DNA of 64,000 nt from Hanleya hanleyi. Its lineage: Eukaryota; Mollusca; Polyplacophora; Lepidopleurida; Hanleyidae. Made by a program: the position numbers and the translations under genes. A model generated the notes under the pieces. That model was not told the origin of the DNA, did not search any database, and was given only the letters and a program-made list of their open reading frames with translations. Each line of letters begins with the position of its first letter. The stretch's first letter is position 1. Positions 10,723 through 22,251 of the stretch are shown one piece after another. The stretch spans positions 1-64,000 of the forward strand of contig JAVTVY010020281.1 in assembly GCA_036873755.1 (NCBI GenBank), read 5' to 3'.

Positions 10723-13283
10723 GTATACATTGTTCAGTATCGGTCTCCTTGCTAAGTTATAGGGACTGTCTTGTACTTTTGTCAGCATGTTTAATCTGCA
10801 ATCATTTCTGAGTATGAGGAACGTTAATTTCGCACTCAATGGAAGTGCCAGTCTCGTTTTATGCGACGTCAGGTCTTGAAATAATTTTCCAAGGGTGTGG
10901 TCTATTGGAATATATGGACCAGAATCTTCTAATTTAACCTTCTACAAAAGATTCCTTGAAGAGCCGACAGCTTCCTCGACCAGGCCATTGATTTGGATGT
11001 AACATGTACTGATAATGATTAATGTGAAGATTTCTTTTTTGTTAGAAAGAATATTTTCTACGGATTACAGAAGTCGTGAGCTTGATTCCAGTTGACAGAT
11101 AAATTATTACTTATCTCCAAAAAATATTTATATACATAAAAATTGCTCCGTGAAAATTGTCATTTCGATAATATATATATTGATAATCCCGGTCAACCAG
11201 ATATTTTTCGAATGATGCACATGTGTGAATATGGCTCATTCCCGATACCAATGTGGGGGAAATGGGATTTCAGCTTCCTTATGATAGTTTGCGAGGCTGA
11301 ATCGCCGCTCAGCCATGCAGTTCAACGAAAACCAACCGAAAAACGAAAACGATAAAGATTTTCATGCGAATAAATCAGTCGTGACAATTGGAGAAGGTCA
11401 ATCGCGGACTTGTGTGTCAGCATTGGTTCCTTCTGTTGGTGTAGTCAATACCTGTTACGTAGCACCGCCCAGGGTGACCTGTAGAATATCAGATTGTGTC
11501 ATTCATTTGCACGTTTGGGTATAGTCGCTGTAATTTCGAGGACATACTGACAAAACAGTAAGACATAAACAGTGGGTCGTTACAATTTGTCCCATCATGT
11601 TGGATTTCAAAATGACCGCTATATTCCAGATAGTTTACCGTCTATCTCGGCTTCACAGCTCTCTAGAAATTTGATTTTAAAGTTAACTCTCAATTTCTGT
11701 GGTCAGAATTGGCATTTCGATTTCTGGAAAATTTCGCCATCTTGAAATCTAAACCAGCGCTCATCTTGGATTTCAAAATGGCGTCATTCGATGCTATTTT
11801 GCTAGGCATATTGACATCTAAGCAGACCAGAGAAGGATTCTTTGTATTTTCGAATCAAGGTCACATTTCTTTATTGAAATCTTTTCAACCCCTTGAAATT
11901 TTCGGCATTTTCTGTTTTGAATTTTGAATGATATTTCTGATTGAATTATGAATCACAGATATAGCAGTCTGGGCCATGTATAAGTACATGCTAGAATAGC
12001 GGTGTGGGCTGGTTAATAAATTAAGCATTCGATTAAACCGTCCACACAAAGTCGTCCTTCCCTATTTATGAATCTCATAAATGGCAGTCGTCAATGAAGA
12101 ATTTCTGCAGCCATAATCGAACAAGGTTATTCACAAGAAAATATGGTTCAAATATTAGCACCAAACTCAAGTCAAAGTTGTCAGTGATGCCGAAAAGACA
12201 TCACTAAATAAAGTTAACTACATCTGCAGGAGAATCTGTAAGTGGCTTTTATAAGTGAACCTTTTGACGAAATAGAGGACATGTAGTTTGCCTGGAAGAC
12301 CTTGTTCGATGGAGTAGGTAATGCATTTGTGTGTCTTAGAAAATGATGAAATAAATGCAGTGAAGGATAGGAGATGACCATCATGCCTTGACCAATAGAC
12401 TGGAATCGTTTGATCGTTTGAAAATGAAAAAACAAATTAACTTCTCCCTCTAGAAAAATCAGAAGTAATTAGTAAATATTGTACAATTTGCCGTCTTTAG
12501 GACGAAAGGCGAAACGCCGCATGATGCCACGAATAACTGATACATAGAATAATGCTTCGAGATATTGGAGATTTTATATAACTAAATTCTCTAGCGCTAT
12601 CTCTCATTATGAGAGGACAGGCTGAATAGGTGCATCAATAGACGTATATCTCTTAAAAATGAAGCGTACCTTCTATCTCGCCGGCTTTACCACAACAAAG
12701 ATGATTACAATTTTGACATCGTAAATTATCCCTTTCTGGACAGCAATATTCCAGTGAGACCATTTGCTAGATCTTGTGTAAAATGTGACGATTTTAATCG
12801 ACTTCACGAAACATTGTTGCACCAATTTTAAAATTTGAACGATATGCAAGAGGTTATAAAACAGGGCTATATCACCAAGTGCCTTCATTCAAAGTTTCTC
12901 ATATTTGGCAATATATATCGCATTTTGATAGCAAAATACGAGACATATGGTGTTACGTTTCGAATTCCGCTTAATCTGGGACTAGTGGCTATGTGAACTC
13001 TTGTAATTCAAGATCATAATGGTGTTCATATGAACAGACACAATCAAAGCGTGATTGAGAAACATCTTTAAGTAGATTAACGACTTTAAAATGAAAACCA
13101 TTAATTAATTCATTGGATTAAAAATACTGATCAGCGATAAGAATTTGATATTTTTGGAACATCATGATACCTTGCCAGATGCAACTCGAGTCTCAGTGTG
13201 TGTTTGGGCGATACTGTAGGTTGGAGATCATGAAAATCATTTTGTATTAATAATTACCAGCTTGCACCTATGCTTAGCTCATC
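10723..13283. other. 2.5-kb interval without recognised genes
   Basis: The only internal similarity noticed is TTGGATTTCAAAATG at about 11600 and 11767, each followed by a short diverged stretch, perhaps a degenerate ~166-bp duplication. The remaining frames are short and do not look coding. Confidence 0.35.
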
Positions 13284-13475
13284 CTCACAGTACCAATAAT
13301 TATCAATGGGATATCAATAATATGATGCACAAATTCAACAGGAGCACAGGAGTAAAGTACAGGCGAGGTACATTCCAAAAATGTTAGTGAGGCCTTATCT
13401 ATACAGCCGGCGAATACAGTATCACTAATGCACAGCAACAAGGTATGAGTAAGGTAATATCAAGGTCATTTTCAT
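13284..13475. repeat. TACCTT-family element, inverted shorter relative
   Basis: In reverse complement it contains AAGGCCTCACTAACATTTTT then GGAATGTACC, matching AAGGCATCATTAGCATTTTT then GGAACGTACC at about 5667-5700. It starts CCTCACAGTACC, complementary to the GTTACTGTGAGGGTA end of the array at 5428-5855. AAGGTA words occur irregularly through it. It is best read as a dispersed copy in opposite orientation. Confidence 0.65.
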
Positions 13476-15369
13476 AGCATCGGAACCCCTGTTTCGTTGA
13501 GTGTTATCTTAAAAGTAATAAATGATTGCTAATAAATCTCGACATTTGGGCTGCACGAGCAAAACCAGTTAGTTTAAATGAATTAATTTCATGTCGATTT
13601 CTCTAAGATACTGTGCAAGTTTCGGTGGAGGGAATTCGGAAAAAGGATCAAACATATCGTTTGGAATTTTGCCTCTTCGAAATGTGAAGACACACACCAG
13701 AGCAGCCGTGCAATTCTTTCTATTTTGTTTGGCGGATGTTGACCTGAACATATATTCTGGACAGTTTTAATCCTCTAACCCAAATGACGAGAGGGATGTT
13801 TAAACGGGAAGGAAGGTAGAGGGTTACCTTAGGTGATTTCAGGCAAATTTTGTAAATTTGATGCTTAAGTTCAAGCTGGAGACATCTAGGTTCCCCGCAT
13901 TTTCGATACTTTCTAATTTTCTTTATATTCAATAGTTTCTTCAAATAGCGATATAAATTACGTGAAAACCGACTGTGGCACATATCCAAAAGATATTACA
14001 TGCAAACAAATGGGATAATATGCAGAGTGAAATTCGTGCAGAAAACCAGAGGACGATCTGAGTGGTCTTTGAATAAGGAGAGAGAGAACACGATAGAACT
14101 TTCTCAAAGAGACGAGTAAATGCTGAAGGTGACGAGCCGCCGACTCCCCGAAATGACGTTGACCGAGCACAAGTAGAATTGTAGCGGCTTGACCACCAGA
14201 AATTGTTCGGTCCACAATCCGCCTTAAGTGACACAATAATTAGTTTAGTTCTTTTTACCAAAGTATCGGAATATATCTGTAATTTATTCAAATGGCGAGC
14301 AGAAAACTCCTGAAGGCGCGTTTTATCCCATGATCTCATTTTCATGTAGTCCTAGAATGGGTACTTTCCGTTGGTTAACTTCGTATGTTGACTCTCTTAT
14401 CGATACTACTTGCGATTCTGCGAACAACCAAGAGCGGTGACTACCGTTATCTCAAATTGAATGGATCTTTACCTGTTAGAATAATGACTCGAAGGCACAA
14501 GGAAATGAAGCTGAAAGTAGAGCTGAACATTAATGTGTTCTATTGTTATATGTCGCTGCGATAATAGCATATCATATGGGAGCACCGATCCCAAGAACAA
14601 GGCCCCGGGGCAAATGTTATTAGCCATTATCCAGGTTGATTTCCGGTGCGCTGGTGCGGATATGTTTCTCTATCTGTTGATCGGGATATCCGGTAAAGTT
14701 ATTCCTGATGTAAATATGAGCAGCAATGAATCTACCCTAGACCTGAACACAACTGAACTTTCACTTCGAGATGCTTCTTACGTAGCTGATTCCTTCAAAT
14801 TTTGAACCGTGTACGTTCGAGATCATATCAGACATGCGCTGTTGGTTAAGCATGCCGATTTATTCTATGATATGGCGGGTGGCACGTCACCTGTTTGACG
14901 TATGAGCAGGCTTTAAAAATACGTGAAGAATATCGCACGCTATATAACCGATTTTGGTTAAAGTACATGGAGTATATGAACTGTAACTTGCAGTTTGCCA
15001 CTTATTGCCAACTATCACAGGAATAGTTGGATCGTGGAGTGTTGAGGTGATCTCTTGGGAATAATACAGGAGGTGAAATGTGAACGTAGGTTCATCCATG
15101 AATTATAGTAATTTGACGGCGCCGGTTGACACAGAGTGTCAAATTGTTGCGTTATATGCAGATACCCCAAATTAATCAAGTTTCACGAATACTCGAAGGA
15201 GTTATTGATTCTGTTCTGTTTCCCTGTAGAGTGTGGTTGTTTAGTTGGTGTGATGCGATCGAGTAAATCTGAGCTAACAAGAGAAAGAGCAGATCCATTG
15301 GGAGTCGTATAAAATATAAAAAAATTAGTGGTGGTGACACAGGCTTTGTAAAGCCCTTACAAACCAATA
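13476..15369. other. 1.9-kb interval; weak candidate exon at 14715-14805
   Basis: The plus-strand frame ending at 14805 contains MSSNESTLDLNTTELSLRDA then SYVADSFKF and a stop, with two N-glycosylation sequons. It would suit an extracellular N-terminus but lacks convincing splice sites. A 134-codon minus-strand frame at 13941-14345 has no recognisable domain. Nothing else was recognised. Confidence 0.25.
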
Positions 15370-15654
15370 AGCTGGGGAATTTGTGGGGTTTATGTCGGGC
15401 AAGCTATGTAGGGATCACGTGGGGAATGTGTAGGACAGCCAATGTGGGGAATGTGTAAGGATTTGGTAAAATCCCCACATTGGACTTAGTCATGGAAAAG
15501 GAGTTTCTTAATACTGCTTAGCTGAATTAAATCCCCGCACTATCCCAACCACAACCGCACATGTTCCCTACATGTGGGGATGATGCGGGAAACTATATAT
15601 TTAAAGCTGGTATGGAATCGACCCACAATATTCCTGCAGTAAGTCCAGCATGGT
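15370..15654. repeat. Degenerate CCCCAC/GTGGGG leader of the minisatellite
   Basis: GTGGGGAATGTG, AATCCCCACATTGGACTTAG and CATGTGGGGATGATG are scattered at irregular spacing. CATTGGACTT.GTC followed by GGAAAA also occurs at 40342, so this leader belongs to the same family as 40146-40735. Confidence 0.6.
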
Positions 15655-16000
15655 ACAGAAAACCCCACAATATCCCCACGTGGGGAATCTGCGGGGTAGA
15701 AATGCCCACAATATCCCCACGTGGGGAATCTGCGGGGCAGTACTTCCAGCATGGGGCAGAAAACCCCACAACATCCCCACGTGGGGAATCTGCGGGGCAG
15801 TAATTCCAGCACGGGACAGAAACCCCACAATATCCCCACATGGGGAATCTGCGGGGCAGTACTTCCAGCATGGGACAGAAAACCTCACAATATCCCCACG
15901 TGGGGAATCTGCGGGGCAGTAATTCCAGCATGGGACAGAAAACCCCACAATATCCACACGTGGGGAATCTGCGGGGCAGTAATTCCAATATGGGGCAGAA
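15655..16000. repeat. 60-bp minisatellite with central CCCCACGTGGGG palindrome
   Basis: TGGGGAATCTGCGGGG recurs near 15681, 15722, 15782, 15841, 15900 and 15960, spaced 41 bp once and otherwise 59-60 bp. Each unit holds CCCCACGTGGGG, or CACATG/CACACG variants of it, then GCAGTAMTTCCAGCATGGG and ACAGAAAACCCCACAATAT. The overlapping frames of 80-190 codons on both strands are artefacts of a 60-bp period with no stops. Each palindrome contains a CACGTG E-box, but no regulatory role is shown. Confidence 0.9.
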
Positions 16001-16235
16001 AACCCCCCAAGGAGGTATGGCAAACATCCCCACAGTAACCCTACAATATCCCCACGTGTGGGGATGGTGTGGGGTTGTCGCCCCCGAATGTACCAACAAA
16101 GGGTTATTTTCAGAGTAGTTATTTGGGAGTGGGGAATGAATTAGGCAGAGCACTCTGCAGTATCCCCACAAATGGGGAAATTATGGGGCAGGGTGCACAA
16201 AACACCATCTGTATGGAATTCCTGGGGTGTGGGGG
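16001..16235. repeat. Diverged tail of the CCCCAC element
   Basis: ATCCCCACAGTAACCC, TATCCCCACGTGTGGGGATG and TATCCCCACAAATGGGG continue at wider spacing and end in GTGTGGGGGAGGGGG. It is the same motif family outside the regular array. Confidence 0.6.
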
Positions 16236-16474
16236 AGGGGGCATCTTCTATCTGAAAGGGCATGTCAATTGTAAAGACTGTCTAGTATGTCCGGATTCCT
16301 CCTGCAATATCATCCATCCCTTAAAATAACCACCAGCAGAAGCAAAATCCACGCGTATTTCACCTCTTATTCTTTAACAGCATAAAATATACATTGAACC
16401 ATGTCTTAAAACACCCGAGCACAAAATAGGAAGCACATTGAACGTCTGTGTCAAGTAGAATGGATTTTCATTCC
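16236..16474. other. 3' flank of the minus-strand BEN-like exon
   Basis: No clear AATAAA on the minus strand was found close to the stop. Nothing else was recognised. Confidence 0.3.
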
Positions 16475-16761
16475 TCAAAGGTTTAAAAATATCTGTCTTG
16501 GTCTTTTCCCACCTGTTGTGGGATGGCCTTTAGCATTCCTTAGAGGACTGTCGTTATCATCGTCAGAGGATGACGAATCCACGGCAGATGAGAGTGAAGC
16601 TGAAGAAGAGTCCACCAGTTCTTCTGACATGTGGAGATCATGCTTCTTCATTGGTGTGTTCTGGCGTATTCTACCTGACCTTGCTGCATCATGGCATTTC
16701 TGAGTGATGCCTCTCCTTACTTTGGACGACAGTGTGCCCTTGAACTGGTTGCAAACATAAG
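16475..16761 (-). CDS. Terminal exon of a BEN-domain protein
   Basis: On the minus strand an acceptor CTGTTTGACTTCCAG precedes 94 open codons and a TGA. It reads YVCNQFKGTLSSKVRRGITQ then KCHDAARSGRIRQNT, which fits the end of a BEN domain (a Y-V-x3-F helix, then V/I-R-R-x-I-T-x-K-C-x-x-A-R). A Ser/acidic tail follows (SSSASLSSAVDSSSSDDDND) and a basic end (GGKRPRQIFLNL). The entry phase needs one base from the preceding exon. The preceding exon was not identified with confidence; a weak one may lie near 19629-19660. The frame is clean with a natural-looking tail, so it may be a live gene. BEN proteins are nuclear DNA/chromatin adaptors. Confidence 0.6.
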
Positions 16762-16854
16762 CTGGAAGTCAAACAGTGAAAAACGATTAGTATATTCTGA
16801 ATGCCCGAGCTATCATAATAAATTAATACAAGAAACAAATATGGTTGAGCATAC

Positions 16855-17600
16855 AGAAAACGTCGAATCAGCTCAAAAAATGTACCAAATTTCAAAAGAA
16901 TCCATCGAAAAGTCGGAGACGAGTTGCATTCACGAGGACAGTATGTGGCAAATAAAAAATTTCAGACAAAAATCAAGGGGGGTAACTCAAGAAAACGTCG
17001 AATCGGGCCGAAAAAAGTTCGTGCACATTTACACATGGTACCGATCATGCATACCAAATTTCAGAAGAATCCATTGAAAACTCTGGGACGAGTTGTGTTG
17101 ACGAAGACAGTAGGTTCCAAATACAAGGATTTCAGACCAAAATCAAGGGGAGTAACTCAAGAAAACGTCGAATCGGACCGAAAAAAGTTTGTGCACATCT
17201 ACACATGGTACCGATCATGTGTACCAAATTTCAGAAGACTCCATTGAAAACTCTGAGACGAGTTGCGTTGATGAAGACAGTAGGTGCCAAATACAAGGAT
17301 TTCAGACCAAAATCAAGGGGAGTAACTCAAGAAAACGTCGAATCGGGCCGAAAAAAGTTTGTGCACATCTACACATGGTACCGATCATGTGTCCCAAAGT
17401 TCAGAAGACTCCATTGAAAACTCTGGGACGAGTTGCGTTAATGAAGACAGTAGGTGCCAAATACAAGGATTTCAGACCAAAATCAAGGGGAGTAACTCAA
17501 GAAAACGTCGAATCGGGCCGAAAAAAGTTTGTGCGCATCTACACATGGTACCGATCAGGTGTACCAAATTCCAGAAGAATCCACTGAAAACTTTAGGACA
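16855..17600. repeat. 170-bp satellite, about 4.4 copies
   Basis: GAAAACGTCGAATCGG recurs at 16991, 17161, 17331 and 17501, an exact 170-bp period, with an older partial copy at 16857. Each unit contains ACCAAAATCAAGGGGAGTAA, TTGTGCACATCTACACATGG and CCATTGAAAACTCTGGGACG. It ends in GGACGGACGACGCCATACCA, a phrase typical of mollusc dispersed repeats (from memory). Because 170 is not a multiple of three, each frame cycles between open and closed and yields spurious overlapping frames of 70-130 codons. Confidence 0.9.
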
Positions 17601-17657
17601 AGTTGCATTGACGAGAAAAAGTTAACGGACGGACGACGCCATACCATAATACGTCCC

Positions 17658-19294
17658 CCCTCACGGAAATAGGGCGCGCGCCCCATCTGCGCCCCAATTG
17701 CGCCCTACTTGCGCCTTGTCTATCTTCTGCGCCCTAATTGCGCCCCATTTCTTCATCCCATCCACCCTGCTGCGCCCTAATTGCGCCCTTCAGGAATGCG
17801 CCCTAGAAGCTAGAGATAGGGCGCGCCCCCTAACTGCGCCTTATTTACTTACTGAAATTTTCTCTGATATCCGGACTGCGCCCTACTTGCGCCCTGTGGA
17901 CATTGATGTTTTCTCCAAACTTCAGACTGCGCCCTGTGGACATAACTACTTTTTCGGGAACTCAGACTGCGCCCTAAATGCGCCCTCTGGACATAACCAT
18001 TCTATCTAAAATTCAGAGTGAACCCTACATGTATACTTGTGCCTTCTGGATTTTTTTTCACCAACATTCATTTAGCTAGTAATCACATATGCATGTGTCA
18101 TTTTAATGACATGTGCATGCTTGTCTTAGTCAAAAAAGTTTTTTCCAAAAATTCAGACTGTCTGCTTTCTTCACTATTCTGAGCTATGAATTCATTAATG
18201 TAAAATTTGAACCTTCAACCTAAATTTAATAACATTATTTCAACAAAATAATCAGACTTTTACTTGAAGAAGCTATTGCTCCTTATCTGCGCCCTGACTG
18301 CGCCCTACCAGTACATGTACATCATTCATGCTATTATTCTCAGAGTGCGCCCTAATTGCGCCCCAACTGCGCTCTATCTGCGCCCTATTATCTGCACAAT
18401 AGCATGTTATCTGATTAGTCAAAACTGTCACATGACCTTTATCTTATTGGCTGATATTAACAAAAGAAAGGCAGACATGTTGGTTTTCAAAAAAGATTTC
18501 ATGCCCATTTAACAAGATTTTGGTGAGTGTTATACCTCTGTTTTGTGGATAGTGGATGATGTAAAGGGTTTCAGATGTGTGTAGAAGTAATTTGAAGAAA
18601 AAAACGTGAGCGAAAGTGTCAAGATGACCTAATGTACTAATTCCACAAAAGCTGACTGTAGTACAATGTATTCCATGCACATATATTTTCTAATAAATGT
18701 AATTCTAACCATGAATGCACATTGTACATGTAGATGAAAATAATATGTACAGAGCAGAGTAAAATTAGATTTATTTAGACTAGTTAGATGCCAATAATCA
18801 TCTTTCACCTTATATCTTCAGTTTATGTACATGATAGATAAACTTTATTTACTGAGGTTAGAACATGGTTAGCCTGGCAGGTATACTATTCTGTTCCCCA
18901 ACTGCGCCCTAACTGCGCTCTAATTGCGCCCTAACTGCGCCCCAAATGCGCCCTAACTGCGCCCTATCAGTACAACATTCATGCCATTATTCTGAGAGTG
19001 CGCCCTAATCGGGTCCCAACTGCGCCTTTTCTGCGCCCCAACTGCGCCTTATCTGCGCCCTAAGACTGCGCCCCAACTGCGCCCTATTCTCTAATAGGGC
19101 GCATAGAAGGCGCAATTAACATATTTGGAACGCGCCCTAATTTGCGCCCTAGCCATATTGAGTCTAATGGCAAAATTGAGGGCGCAAATAGGGCGCGCGC
19201 CCCAATTGCGCCCCAACTGCGCCCTAGCTGTCCCAATTCATGCGCCCCATTTGCGCCTTAAATGCACCCTAATTGCGCCCTATTTCCGTGAGGG
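17658..19294. mobile_element. 1.6-kb element with TGCGCCC motif clusters and inverted ends
   Basis: The outer ends are inverted: CCCTCACGGAAATAGGGCGC at the left and its complement GCGCCCTATTTCCGTGAGGG at the right. Clusters of TGCGCCC(T/C)AA fill 17670-18000, 18290-18390 and 18895-19290, mostly in one orientation. The AT-rich spacers between hold no coding sequence. CGTC lies just outside both ends (about 17652 and 19296) and could be a 4-bp target duplication. It looks like a non-autonomous DNA transposon whose subterminal motif has been heavily reiterated. It adjoins the 170-bp satellite directly. Confidence 0.7.
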
Positions 19295-20642
19295 CCGTCA
19301 AATTTGACAGGCGTATAAAAAGTGTTATAAAACATTTCATCAGAAGGCAATATGGATCTGTTACTGGGAACATATTGGAAACAACTTTGAAACTCTTAAC
19401 CCCTAATGTACAGTAAGTCAAGGGGCTGACCCTGAAACATGCCCGGTAAATAACAATAAAAAAATTTGGGGGACATCACTTTAGATGGTTTTTTTTTTCA
19501 AAATAAGCTACAAATAACTGGTTTGGCACCCCTTTCCCCACAACTGGTGGGACATCCCACCTCTTAGAAATAAACAGGATATCACAGTTTTTTCTCAGAC
19601 ATGCAGTGATTATAAGATTTCCTCACCTCCAGGTGTAACTTCCTTTCCTTGTATGAGAGGATAACTGGTATTCACATGAGGTCCACAAGCCAATCTAATC
19701 CATTATCCTGTTACCAATGCACACAATGAGTGGGGTCCAGTATTTGCCTGTTCCTATAGATCATTGAAATACAAACACAATTATTTATATTAGCTAAAAC
19801 TCAATCAGGCCAGTATACATTCTGTAGCAAATTATTGTTACTGCATGAACTGGTTAGGGATACTACCAAAATAGAGTACTCTCGCTGAACAAGAAAAGAC
19901 AATAACCAATCAGCTGTTCCATCAACTTTTAATGACCCGCACAACTGGGATGAAAATTCAATGCTACATGGTCTGGTGCCAGTTTTATTTAATAGATTGA
20001 TTCTGTATGTCAAAAAGTTCCTAAACTTAATAGTACAGTGTATTTTGTGAACTAACTGTCCTCCGATAATTACTGGAGGATACATTTTATTTCTTTAAAT
20101 TTTTATTCATAGCAATTTATCTGTATTTCCTAGAGTTAATCTTATGAAAGTCAGTTACGGGTGGGAACAGCTTGCTGTGAAGCTGGGTTGTCTGAGACAG
20201 CAATATCGCATATTTACCTATAATCGTCCTTGAATTATATTAATCGAAAAATTAAACATATTTAACTCCATGTACATTGCAAATTTATCTCGCAGTTATA
20301 ACAGACCTGTTTGTATCTATATAATCAATAAAATCCGATTAAATTCAGCCCTATACAGTGATAGGACGAATAACATAAACATGTGCAACTTAGTTTACAA
20401 TTGTTTTGTGACTAGGTGGAATAATTTGTCAAAACTTGACTAGTTCATATCAGTATACATGTATCAAATAATTATGTTCATTCAACTACATATTGTTGGA
20501 TTATCTCCCATGTATGATACATGTACGTGTTGTGGCCTCACTGTGGGCATTTTATGCAGTACATTGCACTGGACATGTAGGATAACAGTCCCTGATAAAA
20601 AAAAGTGTTTGGAAGCTTTGCATATAACTCTTGAAACTTACA
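19295..20642. other. Interval with one weak minus-strand exon candidate
   Basis: At about 19629-19660 the minus strand shows a strong donor GGAG|GTGAGG preceded by an open stretch (YPLIQGKEVTPG in one frame, ILSYKERKLHLE in another). The acceptor is uncertain. The V-T-P-G phrase faintly recalls the V-E-L-S-P-G that precedes the BEN domain at 2721. No other feature was recognised. Confidence 0.25.
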
Positions 20643-21310
20643 CAGGTTGATCAGGTTGGGGAAAATACCTTGATCGAGGTATAGACCTATACCTCGAATG
20701 GGGTATAGGGCTGTGTCAACTTCAGCTTTTATATATTTATGGATAATGTGGACATCCACACATACCCCGGACTGCATGAATCTTTCAACAACATCTATGG
20801 CTTCATTGTTCCATGTTTTTCACATCGTTTTATGCGACTAATCATTTAAATTAGCCACTTCAATATTTCAAAAATGAAAGATGGCTTCAAATGACATATT
20901 TGGTGAAATTTATTCTGTAAATGAAAATGGCATGTGATGGCATACTTCGATGTCCGGAAGGTCATGCGCAAATTGCAGGATTTGAGAGCCAATGCCTACA
21001 CACGCGTTTTCCCCACAATATGACACCGATATATAGTGGAACATTCGTGTACCAGTGAGTGTTACAGCAATGTAACAATTTATGTTGGACCATCATGGTA
21101 CCATTTGATGTTGCCGACGATGTAACATTATATATTGGTACATCATTGGCGACGGCTGTCGGTCCAAAATGTATACGGTTTGGATTGTTCCAATGTCGGT
21201 CCTACATTGGCTCTCGTTTGTTTGAGGGTAAGAATAGCCATCCTCGCTATATTGTACCATCATTGTACCATTTTAAAATGGACAAATATTGTAACATTAA
21301 AAATTTAGGA
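20643..21310. mobile_element. Dispersed element family E, copy 1
   Basis: GAGGTATAGACCTATACCTC, GGGGTATAGGGCT.TGTCAAC, AATGTGGACATCCACACATA and ATGATTAGTCGCATAA (complement) recur, inverted and in order, at 37370-38078. The right part (21000-21310) is an irregular cluster of GTACCA/TGGTAC/TTGGTCC words and ATGTAACA, again echoed in the other copy (37370-37515). There is no coding sequence. It is probably a DNA-transposon derivative with motif-rich termini. Confidence 0.7.
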
Positions 21311-21516
21311 AAATAAAAAGAACTCTTTGTTAATCGGAGGTAAAGAAGGTCGTCAGTTGGAGTTACGTGCGCGTCCGCTTTCAAATTGGGATTTTTGGGG
21401 GGATGGAGTGAATTACGAGTTACGGCCCTTGAACCACGCTGTCTGGCTGACAGAAAAAAACACTCACCACATCTTCAGCTCAGTCAAACCGATTTATTTC
21501 ATATTTTGGAAGTCCG

Positions 21517-21722
21517 ATGTCGGTTCTGGGTATGCTGATTCAAAGACTTGAGCCATGCGCTCGAGATATCAAGCTCAACAATCCAAAAGAGAGAACATCC
21601 CGATCTACAAAGGCATTGAAACTCGGGAACAGAAAACGAACGCAATCGGCACAACAACAACATCAAGAACTTGCCTGTGCCGATTTTCCGAATATTCCAC
21701 CCGCTATGACAGGCAGGACCAG
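21517..21722 (+). CDS. Candidate first exon, unknown protein
   Basis: An open frame from ATG at 21517 runs to a strong donor GACCAG|GTAAAT, leaving two bases. It includes ARDIKLNNPKERTSRSTKAL then KLGNRKRTQSAQQQHQELAC, basic and Gln-rich. The region upstream (21330-21516) is unusually CpG-containing, as a promoter or 5' UTR would be. A second ATG frame at 21555 also stays open to the same donor in phase 0, so the true frame is undecided. The phase of the first frame fits the exon at 22083. I recognise no family. Confidence 0.35.
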
Positions 21723-22082
21723 GTAAATAATTCCATCACTCAAAATTTTATAGCAGGGGGTCGGTTTAAGCGCAAGCGAACACCCAAATAATAAAAGAAA
21801 GGCTGTCCCCCATTGTATAATTTGTACCCCCTCCCCTCCCCCGCCCATGCACACACAACTCGTCCTAACGTCGAGCTTAGCAGCTTACCTGGGGATTCAC
21901 ACGTTTTCAGGGCAAGTCTGATGCTTGTAGGACATCACCCCCCCTCCCCCTATTATTCCCTCCCTCTCCATATTCCTTCCTGGACATATTCCTCTCTGGA
22001 CATATCCCCCCCCCCCCACTCCACCCCTTACTGTTTTCAGATATTAAAAAGATATATTTTATGTAATTTTGTTTCCTGAAAA

Positions 22083-22251
22083 AGTTCCCCAAAAATTACC
22101 AAAGTCGATTGGTCGAAAGCCCCGGCGGCCATCAAGATTGATATGAAAACCTTATACGGTCTGGACCCACTGAACCAATCGATGCGAGACTTGGCATACA
22201 TGTTCAATGACCAATGCGAAGGCACAAAGCTTTTTATCAACTGTTTATCAG
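22083..22251 (+). CDS. Candidate second exon, unknown protein
   Basis: The acceptor is TTTTGTTTCCTGAAAAAG (moderate) and the donor ATCAGG|GTGAGA (good). The frame reads PKITKVDWSKAPAAIKIDMK then TLYGLDPLNQSMRDLAYMFN and DQCEGTKLFINCLS, with residue use like real protein and no low complexity. Entry needs two bases, exactly what the exon ending at 21722 supplies. A poly-C-rich intron (21830-22020) lies between. I recognise no family. The next exon must start with one base. Confidence 0.4.

Noticed and set aside
13941..14345. 134-codon minus-strand frame
   Set aside because: An overlapping 92-codon frame on the same strand is equally open, residue use is not clearly protein-like and no domain or splice context was seen; left unannotated as a gene.
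15540..16171. Overlapping open frames of 80-192 codons on both strands with repeated motifs, resembling a repeat protein
   Set aside because: They coincide exactly with the 60-bp minisatellite, whose period is a multiple of three, so absence of stops propagates by itself; both strands and several frames are open at once.
16691..17625. Several 70-130-codon frames in the plus strand
   Set aside because: They are produced by the 170-bp satellite cycling through frames; no frame continues through the array.
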